Below are positions 12,768 through 22,965 of a DNA stretch of 64,000 bases, one piece after another. Below the pieces are notes generated by a model. The model was not told where the DNA came from, made no database searches, and saw nothing but the letters and a program-made list of their open reading frames with translations. Within the stretch, counting starts at the first letter, position 1, and each line of letters begins with the position of its first letter. The position numbers were made by a program, and so were the translations under genes. This DNA is from Polyporus tsugae (lineage: Eukaryota; Basidiomycota; Agaricomycetes; Polyporales; Polyporaceae): positions 2,542,001 through 2,606,000 of the forward strand of contig JAHRBS010000002.1 in assembly GCA_024305745.1 (NCBI GenBank), read 5' to 3'.

Positions 12768-13799
12768 GGTGTCCGTCACAAAGGCACGCCCGAAGGTCAC
12801 TCGGAGGTCATTTACAACTGTGCATGCAACCAAATACCGTGCTCATCGAATCGTTATCTAGGCAAGATCGAAGCTATAACGGCAATATAATGCTATGTCG
12901 CGACGCCTTCAGGCGACTATCCCAAAGAGAAAGTCGTCCTCTTCCTCCCCGCCGTGTTCGGCATTCCCCTCATCAACAACAAGGTCCGTCGTCTTGCCAT
13001 GGCACTGTCCTCCGAGTCGTCCTATCGCTCACACATCCGCTCATTAAACTAACTTTGAATCACGCAGCCCCTCATCGATGACTTCGCCCAGAACGGCTAC
13101 CGCACGATCATGCACGACATCTTTGAGGGCGACGCGCAGGGCCTCGATACCCCCAAGGACTTCGACCGCAACACATGGCTGGCTAAGCACGGACCCAACT
13201 CCTGGGGGCCCATCCGAGTCGACACCGTCGTCTAGGCGCTTCGCGCCGAGGGCGTCACCTGGATTGGCACCACAGGCTACTGCTTTAGGACCCAGTCCGT
13301 GTGGCGGCTCGCGCTCAAGGGCTGGAGCACGGTCTCTGTCGTGACTCGTCGCTCACGTCGCCGGCACCCGGGTTCCAGAGGATCTCCAGGTGTGCGCACG
13401 TCCTATTCATGTACCATGGATGGCCCGGCGGGGCCGCTCGGAGGCTGATTGAAGAAAATCCGAACATTTTGTGCAGGAGTACTTTGAAAATCGAAGGCGC
13501 CGCTGCTGATCAACTTCTCATCCGACGAGACCTCGGACCCGACGTTCCCGCAGGAGGCGCAGAAAGTTGTGGACGAGATCTTCAGCGGGAAGTTCGCGCG
13601 CGCCGGCTACGAGCCTTGCACGTACTGTGACGGGTGTACGCACCGCTTCGCTGTCCGTGGAAATCTGGTCGTACGACTGATGTGTTTCGTTTGAGAGACG
13701 TCGCTAACACATCATGATTTACAGAGCGGCCCGAGGGTTAAGGCTGGATTGAGCTTGGAGGGCGCGTTCGAGGCGACCGTCTAGTTTTTCAACAAATAC
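12768..13799 (+). pseudogene. Dienelactone hydrolase pseudogene
   Basis: A clear relic of a cytosolic dienelactone hydrolase family (alpha/beta hydrolase) gene. The order of blocks is GVRHKGTPEG; CYVATPSGDYPKEKVVLFLP followed by VFGIPLINNK; an intron with CAG acceptor near 13067; DDFAQNGYRTIMHDIFEGDA and WLAKHGPNSWGP; TGYCF, holding the nucleophile Cys; DPTFPQEAQKVVDEIFSGKF; and CTHRFAVRG, holding the catalytic His. It is broken by in-frame stops: TAA at 12888-12890, TAG at 13234-13236 and TAG at 13782-13784 just before the C-terminal FFNKY. The block between 13330 and 13500 is out of frame, and the Gly after TGYCF is Arg. The catalytic residues survive but no full reading frame does. The first exon with a start codon was not found. 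Confidence 0.88.
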
Positions 13800-14279
13800 A
13801 ATACAAAGACCTGTATGGCGGCATGTGCATGCGAGCGAGCTGTACTATGGGCTGTAAGCATCAAGAATAATACTATTCAATTGAACGACAGTTTATTGCA
13901 GAGCGACTGCTACAGGTACAGGTTCGCCCGATCTACATCATAGAACGTGCATCAGTATTGGGGGCTGCCGGCTACTAGGAGTCTGGCTCCGGTGGGACCA
14001 ATACAATATCGCCCTACTGAGTTCCGTTGGAAAGACTGTAGTGCCTTCGTGTCGTCGGCTAGGGATGACGAGGATCATGATACAGTCCCGATCAAAGTGG
14101 TCTTAACTGTCATACAGGGCGTAAGTACTGTGAAGCTTGGGCTAGATACATGGTACAAGTGGGTCAATTTGCATCTATTACATTGCTACAACGAGCATGA
14201 CACTGGAATTCCGACGTGACTCATCCGTCGCTCAACCACCCGTTCTCCTCGACCGCACTACTAGGGCACCCTCAGGCTC
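13800..14279. other. Intergenic, no gene recognised
   Basis: Flank between the hydrolase relic and the 3' end of the FIP gene. One 90-residue open frame on the plus strand at 13947-14219 has no resemblance to a known family and no splice context, so I do not call it. Confidence 0.5.
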
Positions 14280-14624
14280 CTAGTTCCACTGGGCGATGAT
14301 GGAATCGTTGCCGGTGTCGGGGTCAATGATATACACCTGGATAGTCTTCGTGTCCGCGATGCCGTAGCCGGAGTTGTACTCGAGGAAGTTGACCTTCTGC
14401 GAGCCGTCGCTCTCGACCGCGTACGAGGGGCGCACGCCGAGATCATTTCCGGAGACGACGACGCGGTACGTGTACTCCTTGTCGGTGAGAACTTGGGGGA
14501 AGATCACGGTGTCGATGTAGCTGCTGGGGTTGCCGCGGCCCCAGCGCGGGGTGTAGTCGAACGCGAGGTTCTTAAGCTCCCAGGCAAGCCTGAAGATAAT
14601 CGCGGTGTTGTTTGACTCTGACAC
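14280..14624 (-). CDS. Fungal immunomodulatory protein (FIP), start unclear
   Basis: A fungal immunomodulatory protein of the LZ-8/FIP-fve family: small, Fn3-like beta-sandwich proteins with an N-terminal dimerisation helix, known from polypores and other mushrooms and active on mammalian lymphocytes. The natural role in the fungus is not settled. The frame is 114 codons, close to the family's 110-115. Family hallmarks: [10 protein letters not shown] (N-terminal helix), [55 protein letters not shown] followed by [11 protein letters not shown], and the end IIAQWN. There is no signal peptide, as usual for the family. Oddity: the codon where family members have ATG is GTG (14624-14622), and a TGA lies a few codons upstream. 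The sequence just upstream is pyrimidine-rich and ends in CAGCAG, so an upstream first exon is possible, though I could not find one. Otherwise the start codon has been lost. The family call is secure; whether it is expressed is not. Confidence 0.85.
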   Translation of the reverse strand: MSESNNTAIIFRLAWELKNLAFDYTPRWGRGNPSSYIDTVIFPQVLTDKEYTYRVVVSGNDLGVRPSYAVESDGSQKVNFLEYNSGYGIADTKTIQVYIIDPDTGNDSIIAQWN

Positions 14625-16100
14625 GCTGCTGCGGTGCAGAGGTCAGGAGGGGGGGATATTGGGGAGGGCTCGAAGAGGGCGTTGGCAAACCTTCGTTGCA
14701 CCTTGTCAAAGAGCTGAGACTAGACACCGGTCAGTACTTAGGCTTGTCCCCTTCAATAGAGGCAGTATACGACTTACTACATCAGGAAAAAACATCCTTA
14801 CTGGCTAGTACTGTCAGGCCTAGAAAGCAGCGATACACTGATAGTAAGGTACCCCTTTAGATGGTAGTCGATAGCGAGAGCTCCGATTTGGCTCCGATAG
14901 TACTCGATAGTAGAACTACTGTCACATCTCCCACCCGCGATCGTCCATGCCGCCTGTTCAAACACGGTTCAAACTCCGCTGTGGCTGAGGCGGTAGCGCT
15001 TACTACCAAATACAGAGGGAGGCTAGTTTAGGTAACTGAAGCGCTCGCCCGAAGAGCGTATGGTTTCTCTATGTTCGATCAAAGGTTGGCATCAACGTCT
15101 AATGTTCAGGTTAAGTGGCTTTATAAATATGTAACACTTCTCAGAACGTTTCTCCAAACCTCCCCGGGTCCTGTGACCCCGGCTGAAGTTTCGTATCCAA
15201 AAGGCGAGGATGCCGGGAAGAGGGCGCCTAATTATTATTATTCGAAGCACCCTAAGTACTTAAGTCGGCAGTGGCACACATTTGTGCGCTCCGAATTCAA
15301 CTCACCTGTCGAAGGGGTTTCAGTTAGCACGAAGGAGTCACGATGCTGAAATTCAATGCATCATGGTTGACAAGTTCGGTTGTATGGGCTCCCTTCACAG
15401 TGTTGTAGCCTTCATTGCTCATAAGCATTGCCTCAGGGGTGCAGCTCATTTATATACCTCCATATTCCCCATACATGAATCCCGTAGAACAAACCTTTCA
15501 TACAATCAAGTCCTGGCTCCCCGGGCCGGGGCCGGCGAAGTCTGGAGAAACGAGAATCGTGCCGCGCGCCGGGAGGAGCGACCTTGGATGATTCATCAGA
15601 CAACGCTTTCTGTGAGCCGGAGAAGGCTCTCGGATACATGATTAATTGTAGATACTAAGTACTCGCAAATTCTAACGCAGATCCTCGAATCACCATGCAC
15701 CTGCCAATGCTTACTAAACGCGCTCTGTCACGCCTCGGTCGCCAAGCGCCGACTGTGACCACATTAGATTAGTCAGCCGGCTGCGGGGCGCCGACCTGCA
15801 GCCAAGTCTTGGTGCAGTCCGTTGGCGTTCCCCACGCTATCGCGCCGAGAAGGGGAGGTCATCTGCGAATCCTATCTTATCTCGCCGACGTCCAGTAAGT
15901 ACGGTGACTAGGTCCTGGAACAACCTCCACGCGCTGTATGCTTCTGGCCGACGCCGCAGCTGAGCTTATCTTTATAGAGCGGAGTCCTTGATAAGGGGAT
16001 GAGATGTCGGGAAGGACGAACAGGACCCGCTTCGTCCTCTTGAGCTTGAACCCTGGCCTCGGAGCACTTCGAAACATACAGGCGGATTCACAGAGCTGTT
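14625..16100. other. Intergenic, no gene recognised
   Basis: About 1.5 kb between the divergent FIP and formamidase genes. Open frames on both strands are short and show no family motifs. The part at 14720-15300 is more AT-rich and contains several TAGTACT/AGTACTTA-like words, which may be remnants of repeat DNA. Confidence 0.5.
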
Positions 16101-18523
16101 ATGGCGACCAAAGCAAACTCGGTTCCTGTTCCGACTATCATTGACCTCGACCCTTTCATGTACGTCTCTAGATGTGGTGATAGGAGCAGTACGCTGACGA
16201 CTGATGGGTCCTTAGCCCTGCGGATCAGCAGAAGGTATGTTGTACCGTCGACTATGCCTCTACTGTGATTCTGAGCATCGACTTTCCGTGTTCCACAGGG
16301 CATCCACAACCGTTGGCAGTGAGTTTCTCCCATCTTGCATCTGAAACGAAGGGCAATTGGATAATGGGTCCCGAAGTCCCGACATCCCACCTGTGGCTAC
16401 TGTCAAGCCCGGAGATGTTTTCAAAGTCCAATGCGTTGGTGTGTACGCCGTGCAGCGCTAGCAATGCTTGGGTCGTGAAACCAACTGTCGTCTGCTCGGA
16501 TAGACTGGACCGGTGCCCAGATCGGCAACAATGACTGCAGCGACGACATCATGAACGTCGACCTCACGAAGATTCACAATCTCTCCGGGCCTGTGGCCGT
16601 CGCAGGGGCAGAGCCTGGAGACTGCCTCGTGGTTGACATTCTCGATGGTATGGTCAAGTCATTGCGGGGACTCCGTCTGAACGTACATGACGCCTTCATA
16701 CGTGTCTTCCAGTCCAACCATTCGAAAAGATGCCTTGGGGATACACCGGCATCTTTGAACTCGAGAACGGCGGCGGTCTGTTCGGTACGTCCTCCCGTCC
16801 CCGTCCCTCTTTCCCACTTACGTTCCTTCTTCTGCCTGCTGACGAGTGGCGTTTGTCTTCCAGCCAAGGAGTTTAAATCCCGTGCAGCGAAGGCGATCTG
16901 GGACTTCCACGGGGTCTACGCCTCCTCGCGGCACATCCCCGGCGTGCGCTTCGCGGGGGTCTCGCACCCAGGCCTCATCGGCACCGCGCCCTCGCAGGAG
17001 CTGCTCGACACATGGAACGCGCGCGAGGCAGTGCTCATCGCGCAGCACGCCGGCGCTGTACCTCCCGTGGCGTTCCCGCCCGAGTCGAAGGGGGCGTATG
17101 TCGGACAAGACTTGCCCGACGGCGTACGGGCGAAGGTGCACAGAGAGGGCGCGAGGACCATACCAGGCAGGGAGCATGGTGGGAACTGCGATGTGAGTGA
17201 ACTTGTGCATTGAGAATTGGGGTGGAGATGAGCTGACGGATGGTGGTGCGCGCAGATCAAGAATCTGTCGAAGGGGTCGCGGTGCTACTTCCCGGTGTTC
17301 GTCAAAGGAGCGAACCTATCTGTCGGGGATTTGCACTTCTCCCAAGGAGATGTAAGCTCGGTGTGTCATGCTCGTATGTCGTGCTTTGTTGAATGGCGAT
17401 TTGCAGGGAGAGGTAAGACATCTGCCGAGATCGTGTGGGAACTCGCTGAGAAGCAGTCACGCAGATGTCTTTCTGTGGAGCGATTGAAATGGTGAGGATC
17501 AGGGAATGCGTCATGGGTGTACCAGGATATGACGATGGGACATAGGCGGGAATTATCACCTTCAGCTGCAGCATCATCAAGAATGGTGTCGAGAAGTTTG
17601 CGCTCAAACAACCGATCTTCCTCGTACGTTTGTTCTCAAGGCTGTCGTAATTCTAGAATTAACGACGCCTACCCTACAGCCTTCTCCCGTCGACCCGATG
17701 TACTCCGCTAAGGTGAGACACCGGGACGTTTGACTTGCCATGTTTCCTGACGGACCGAGTCGATCTTAGCTTGTCTTCGAAGGCATCAGCGTCGACTACC
17801 GTGAGCGTTTTTCACTTGGTCACTAGGGTTCACCCAAATGCATGACTTAACTATACGAATGCAGATGGGGATGGCACTCAGTATAACATGGATGCGTAAG
17901 CCTGCTCCACCAATCACCCGTACTGGATTGATTGAACGTTGGCTCAGAACTGTGGCGTACAAGCAAGCCGCCCTGAACGCCATCGCGTATCTCCAGAAGG
18001 TGAGCTCGCTTCTGACAGTCGACCTACGAATGACTCACCGGCCCTCACCCATCCAGCTTGGATATTGTGAGTGCGATATCCGCTTTGTGTAGAACCGCTG
18101 ACTGAATGGTGAATTAGCACGTCAACAAGCCTGTAAGCCGGAACGCCATGTATTCTCTACGAACGGCCTCTCTAATTAAGACCGGTCCTCTGGCAGATCT
18201 TCTCCTCTCTGCCGCCCCGGTGGAGAGCCACGTCGGCGCCATAGTGGTGGGTACCTCTAACTTTCGATTCGTCCGAGTCCCACTGACTGCACCACCAACG
18301 TTACCTATATGATGTCGACGACGACAGGACTCGCCAAACGCATGCGTTACCCTCGCGCTGCCAGTCGGGATCTTCGAAGATGTGAGTAGCCGGCGTCCGT
18401 AAGACCATGCACGCCGCTTTCTAACACCGTCCAACGTAGGACATCCTGCCGCGAGACGAAGGCTTGACGGCCAGGGTACGGGGCCAGTGTGCGATACGCA
18501 GCGACGGCCTCGTTGACTCCTAG
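16101..18523 (+). CDS. Formamidase (FmdA/AmdA family), 20 exons
   Basis: Hydrolyses formamide to formate and ammonia (EC 3.5.1.49), a nitrogen-scavenging step; acetamidase/formamidase family PF03069. My exon model: 16101-16159, 16216-16234, 16299-16318, 16377-16438, 16504-16647, 16713-16784, 16864-17192, 17256-17351, 17407-17412, 17465-17491, 17546-17623, 17680-17712, 17770-17800, 17865-17895, 17948-17999, 18057-18066, 18118-18132, 18197-18246, 18328-18381 and 18440-18523. These sum to exactly 424 codons (423 residues, near the family length). Family blocks: IHNRWHPDIPPV, VDWTGAQIGNND, GGGLFAKEFKSRAAKAIWDF, RTIPGREHGGNCDIKNLS, FVKGANLSVGDLHFSQGDGE, MSFCGAIEM, LVFEGISVDYHGDG, AYLLLSAAPVESHVGAIVD and LPVGIFEDDILPR. 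All junctions are GT-AG. Five exons are 20 nt or shorter, one of them only 6 nt (GGAGAG). No lesion was seen. Confidence 0.93.
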
Positions 18524-19894
18524 CCTGGAATCGGTCGTGAATGTCCTGTCGGATGGGCACATGCGAATGCCAGGAAGAAGGAAGCCGTGGGCACCTGTAC
18601 GAGAGCAATACCGTTGTATGTAACATTAGTTGGATCAATCACTACGGTCCATATTCAACGAAAGGTGTAAACGACATGCATGTGATTATTCCAGTCTTCT
18701 GCCGGGATCAACCCTCCACTTGAGAAGCCCTTCGTTTCCTGCGTTGTATCCCCGTTTCCACAGTAGCCATAGCAGACGAGCTGGACCAATGCGTGAGCGC
18801 ACATGGTTTGTCTATTGGTCCCCTTTCGCGCTCGCTCATCACAGGGTCGTGCCCAAAACGGCAAGTAACCTGGTTCACACTGCAAGTTTGTCGTGGGACG
18901 CTGGAGGCCGATAGTAGAAAACCCTTGCATTGATATAGGACATGAAGGGAAGGAGCGAGGGCAGACGGAGAGAGGATAGGAACACCGGGTGGTAATGATC
19001 TAGGACCAAGCTCGGATCGTACGCAACCATTGATCCAACGCTCTGAATTCGAGGGAGGAGGAGGAGGAGGAGGAGGAGGAGGAGGAGGAGGGAAAGTGCA
19101 GTGTCGGAAGTTGTATAAAGATGGAGAAAAGCGGCGCATGGAGAGAACGAAGTAACAGGGTATGAGGAAGGCTTACCCCTCACAAAGTTGCCAAGAGTTG
19201 CGTCCGAGGTGTCGAGCTGACTGATGAGCGGTTGAATTGGCCCCGGAACGAAATTTAACGATGATATCCGTCGTAATAATGGTGTAGAAAAGGTTTGGCG
19301 AAGGAGCGAGTGGACAGGGCTAGAGTATTGATTCCGTTGAGGGCCAGGTGCAAAGGCGCTTATCGCAGGATGCCAGACGAAAGATGGAAATCGCGAGTTG
19401 GAGAGCGAGAGTTTAACATTGATGGTTAAAGCGTAGGCAAGATCTTCGGGATAACAAGCGGAGAGAGGAGAGGGGCGAGGAGGGGGGGGAGAGGGTTTGG
19501 AGATGAGGGTGGTTGCGAGAGGTCGCGTCAGGGTCGCGTGAGGCCGCGGTTGAGAGATTTGATGGCTGACGCATGGATGTCTGTGACGGTCTGCACACCA
19601 CCCACACGTCGTTCCGGCTGCACTCTTCAATTGCCGTACTCGATATGTGCGCCATGCAAGTGAGAACAGATGTGGGATTGTGGAGACTTACGGAGAGAGG
19701 AGGATGCAATAGGGGGTCCAGGACATATGGCCGCGTACTATGCTCATGATTTATGTATCAAATATGTCGGCAATGGAGACTAAACGATGTCCGACACCGG
19801 AGTTTCCCACTAGTACTAGTATCGGCCCACCGTCAGGACCGAACGTGGAACCTCATCCTGACCCGTTTGGAACATTTTCTTCTACCCATCCACC
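18524..19894. other. Intergenic region with GGA microsatellite
   Basis: No gene recognised. The long minus-strand frame at 18875-19630 is low in complexity and includes a run of prolines produced by the GGA microsatellite, so it is not called. The right end should contain the promoter of the aldehyde dehydrogenase gene. Confidence 0.5.
19051..19092. repeat. (GGA)n microsatellite
   Basis: A nearly perfect trinucleotide run of about 42 bases on the plus strand, in the intergenic region upstream of the aldehyde dehydrogenase gene. It should vary in length between strains. Confidence 0.95.
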
Positions 19895-21927
19895 ATGTCG
19901 ACACTCACATACACGCAACTCGAAGAAATCCCAAAGGTAAATCCTGCAGGTTGATATGAGAAGGTCAGTTAACCCAAGCAGTTGCCCTTGCCTAGATCCA
20001 TGCTACCGCGCAGGCTGCGTTCAGGTCAGGCCGGACCAAGTCCGTCGAATATCGGAAGGCGCAGATCGCCCAGGTGGCCTACATGCTCCAAGACAACGAA
20101 CAGCGCTTCAAAGATGCTCTTCGGAGCGATCTTGGTCGGCCGTACCAGGAGACTGAGCTGTATGTCCCCGTTTATTCTAAACGTGAAAACACATAACGAG
20201 GACCCGTCCTGTAACTAAAGAATGGAGTTCAACCCCGTTTACGCGGAAGTGAAACTCGCTTACGACAATGTCGAGAAGTGGACCAAACCACAGAGCGCCC
20301 CATTCGGCATGAACTGGTTCGCCATGAAGCCGCGACTCGTCGCGCAGCCCAAGGGTGTCGTCCTCATCGTCTCGCCCTTCAATGTGCCTTTATTTCTTCT
20401 CTTCACCCCCCTCGTAAGTCTCCGGGTCTAACCTCATGTGTGGTCCTTACCGCTGTGGTTTGCGGGGCCTCATTGTCGCGCGGATTGCCGTGAGGAAGTA
20501 ATCGCTGGTCGGATGTCACGCTGATGGTCGGAACCTACAGATTAGCGCTATCGCTGGGGGTAACGGCGCTGTCCTGAAGCCCTCCGAGCAGACGCCTGTC
20601 TTCAGCGCGCTCGTTGCGGAGCTCGTTCCAAAGTATCTCGACCCCGAACTGTACCATGTCATAAACGGTGGCATTCCAGAGACCACGAAGGTACGTGCCT
20701 CCAGTGTGCATTGTCAGGACGCGAGCTGATGCGTAAGAAACAGATCCTCGAGCTTCCTTGGGACCACAGTGAGTTCCTTCCTAACCCCCATCCACGCGCC
20801 CAGGTACCAACGGTTTGCCACAGTTGTGTACATAGGCAACGCCCGCGTGGGCCGTATCATCGCCACCGCCGCGGCGCAACACCTCACGCCCGTCACACTC
20901 GAGCTCGGAGGCAAGAACCCTGTCGTCATCGACCCTCGTTTCGATGTCGGACTTGCCGCGCGCCGGATCCTCTGGGGTCGCTTCTCCAACGCCGGCCAAA
21001 TCTGCCTCGCGCCAGAGTACGTGCTCGTCCCGGCGCACTTCCAGGACGCGTTCGTCGACGCGCTCAAGGAGGCGTACGCCTCGTTCTACCCCGACGGTCC
21101 CGCGCAGTCGGACTCGTTCTCGCGCATCGTCACGTCCGCGCACGCGGAGCGGATTAAGAAGATGATCGACGGGACGCACGGCACCGTCGTCGTCGGCGGG
21201 GAGGCAGACATCGAGAACAGGTACGTCGCGCCGACGATCGTGCGCGACGTGAAGGAGGGGGACTCGTTGCTAAGCGAGTGCGTGCTTTGTTCCGATTGTT
21301 GGTCTGGGAGACGGTGCGCTGACGGACTCTGGGGACGGTGGGATTAGCGAGATCTTCGGGCCGGTGCTCGCACTTGTCCCGGTCAAGGACGTGGACGCGG
21401 CGATCGAGTTCATCCGCGCGCGGGACCACCCCCTTGCGGTCTACGTCTTCACGCACGACAGCGAGTTCGAGCAGAAGGTGTTCAGCAACACGAGCAGCGG
21501 CGCCGCCGTGACGAACGAGACGGTCATCACCGCGGGCGTTCCTGGGCTCCCTGTGGGAGGCATTGGCCCGAGTGGATATGGCTACTACAGTAGCAAACAG
21601 GGGTTCGACGAGCTCATCCACTGGCGCGTCTCCATCAAGAATCCCGGCTGGGTCGATAAGCTCGTGTTCCACTTCCGCTATCCGCCATACAGGGTTCGTG
21701 GACCCCTTTCTTCATAGAGGCAGAAGGAATACCCACTGATCCACTTGGACCTGCAGAAGGACTACCAGAAGTACACCAAGGCGACGAACGCGGCACTACC
21801 CCCTCGCCCGAGCAAGAGTTTGGCGAAGGGGATTGCGAAGAGGTGGGGCTTCTGGCTGCTGTTCGTGCTCGTGGGCGTTTCGTCGGTCGTGCTGACCCGG
21901 TTGAAGCGACCCTTATTGAAGGTATAG
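19895..21927 (+). CDS. Fatty aldehyde dehydrogenase, tail-anchored
   Basis: NAD(P)-dependent aldehyde dehydrogenase of the ALDH3/fatty aldehyde type (compare yeast Hfd1), oxidising medium- and long-chain aldehydes to acids. Exons: 19895-19936, 19996-20159, 20221-20413, 20541-20690, 20744-20768, 20824-21277, 21348-21693 and 21757-21927, giving 514 residues. Motifs: VVLIVSPFNVPLFLLFTPL and GNGAVLKPSEQTP (cofactor side), LELGGKNPVVID with catalytic Glu near residue 218, FSNAGQICLAPEYV with nucleophile Cys near 252, EEIFGPVLALV-like block and FTHDSEFEQKVFSNTSSG. The last 30 or so residues are a basic stretch, a hydrophobic helix (WGFWLLFVLVGVSSVVL, about residues 486-504) and a short basic tail, as expected for a C-terminal anchor in the ER, lipid droplet or mitochondrial outer membrane. 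The ATG at 19895 follows CACC, a good context. It looks intact. Confidence 0.93.
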
Positions 21928-22965
21928 TACATAATCACATATATAACAATACCGTACGGGGCGTTTCAAGCGGTGGTCGGATGTGATAGGGGGCTCTAGG
22001 CTGAATTTCTGGAATGCATCCTGAGGATTCCTAGTCCATTTGCGGTTCTGTGATTCTGCAACACAGTTCGTCCCGGCTGTTGTCCACGGTTATTCCTCAT
22101 TGCGAGCGTTTGGTTTATCCTCGGAGAGTACTCTAGCTGCAAGTACGTACTTGTTAATTGATATTGTATTTCCTTGCCTACCATACTTGTCCGTTGACTC
22201 GTTGTTACCCTCCACCCAGTCTCCAGAGTCCCAGACAGACAGAACAATCAGAACTTGTCGAATCTTTCCCATAGCGATGGTGTGTGATATTATTTTCTTC
22301 AAGTAAGCTCACCTCCTGCGGCGATTCAGAGCGCTGATGTCCTCGCAACCGATTTCCGTACGCCAAGCCGCAAGAAGTTTCCACGGCTACCACTGGATGT
22401 AGTCTATGGTAACCGGGCCCTAGACCGCTCGTGAACGCTTATACCACGGGAAGCGCACCAATCTCCGAAGAAGGAAAGTCTTTATGATCTCACCTTATTC
22501 AAGGCGTCGCAAGGGGGTGCAGAGAACAGAATGTCAGAAGGTTCCCCAGATCACCTCGCCGCTGGCCTGCCTTCTCGCGCGACAAATCCTCCGAGAGGCG
22601 TCATCGGCAGAACAATCATCACCACCGCACGGCATACGATGGCCTACCTTACGAGACGGACCACGAGCCCCAGGCGAGGCAAGGAAGCCTAGAAGTTTGT
22701 CGGCAGCAACACATATATAAGCCAGCGACCGGTCTAAACAAGGCCCCTCACCCTTTTCTCTCCGCCACTTTCCCTCCCTTGTGGTCCGGTCTCGAAGGCC
22801 CCTTCCTTCCTTTTTGCCCTCGCAGCTAGTCTGTCTCTGTTGTTTCTCCTGCAGCGACTCCACAGCTAGTTCTGTGTCCTCGGCCGTTCAGCACTCCACC
22901 TCCGTTCGTTCAATCAATCAGCCCAGTGCCGAACGCTTCCTTCTTTTCAGGTTCAGATAGTCAAG
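21928..22965. other. Intergenic and 5' region of the secreted protein gene
   Basis: The left part is the 3' flank of the aldehyde dehydrogenase. The right part (about 22700-22965) looks like a promoter and pyrimidine-rich 5' leader, with a TATA box listed separately. A CAG at 22948-22950, next to a T-rich tract, could be the acceptor of a leader intron. No other gene seen. Confidence 0.5.
22710..22721 (+). promoter_or_regulatory. TATA box of the secreted protein gene
   Basis: CACATATATAAG lies about 245 bp upstream of the ATG at 22966 and is followed by a long C/T-rich leader, a layout common in strongly expressed fungal genes. Inferred from sequence only. Confidence 0.55.

Noticed and set aside
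18708..19630. Minus-strand frames with a polyproline or polyleucine run
   Set aside because: The runs come from the GGA microsatellite; nothing else supports a gene.
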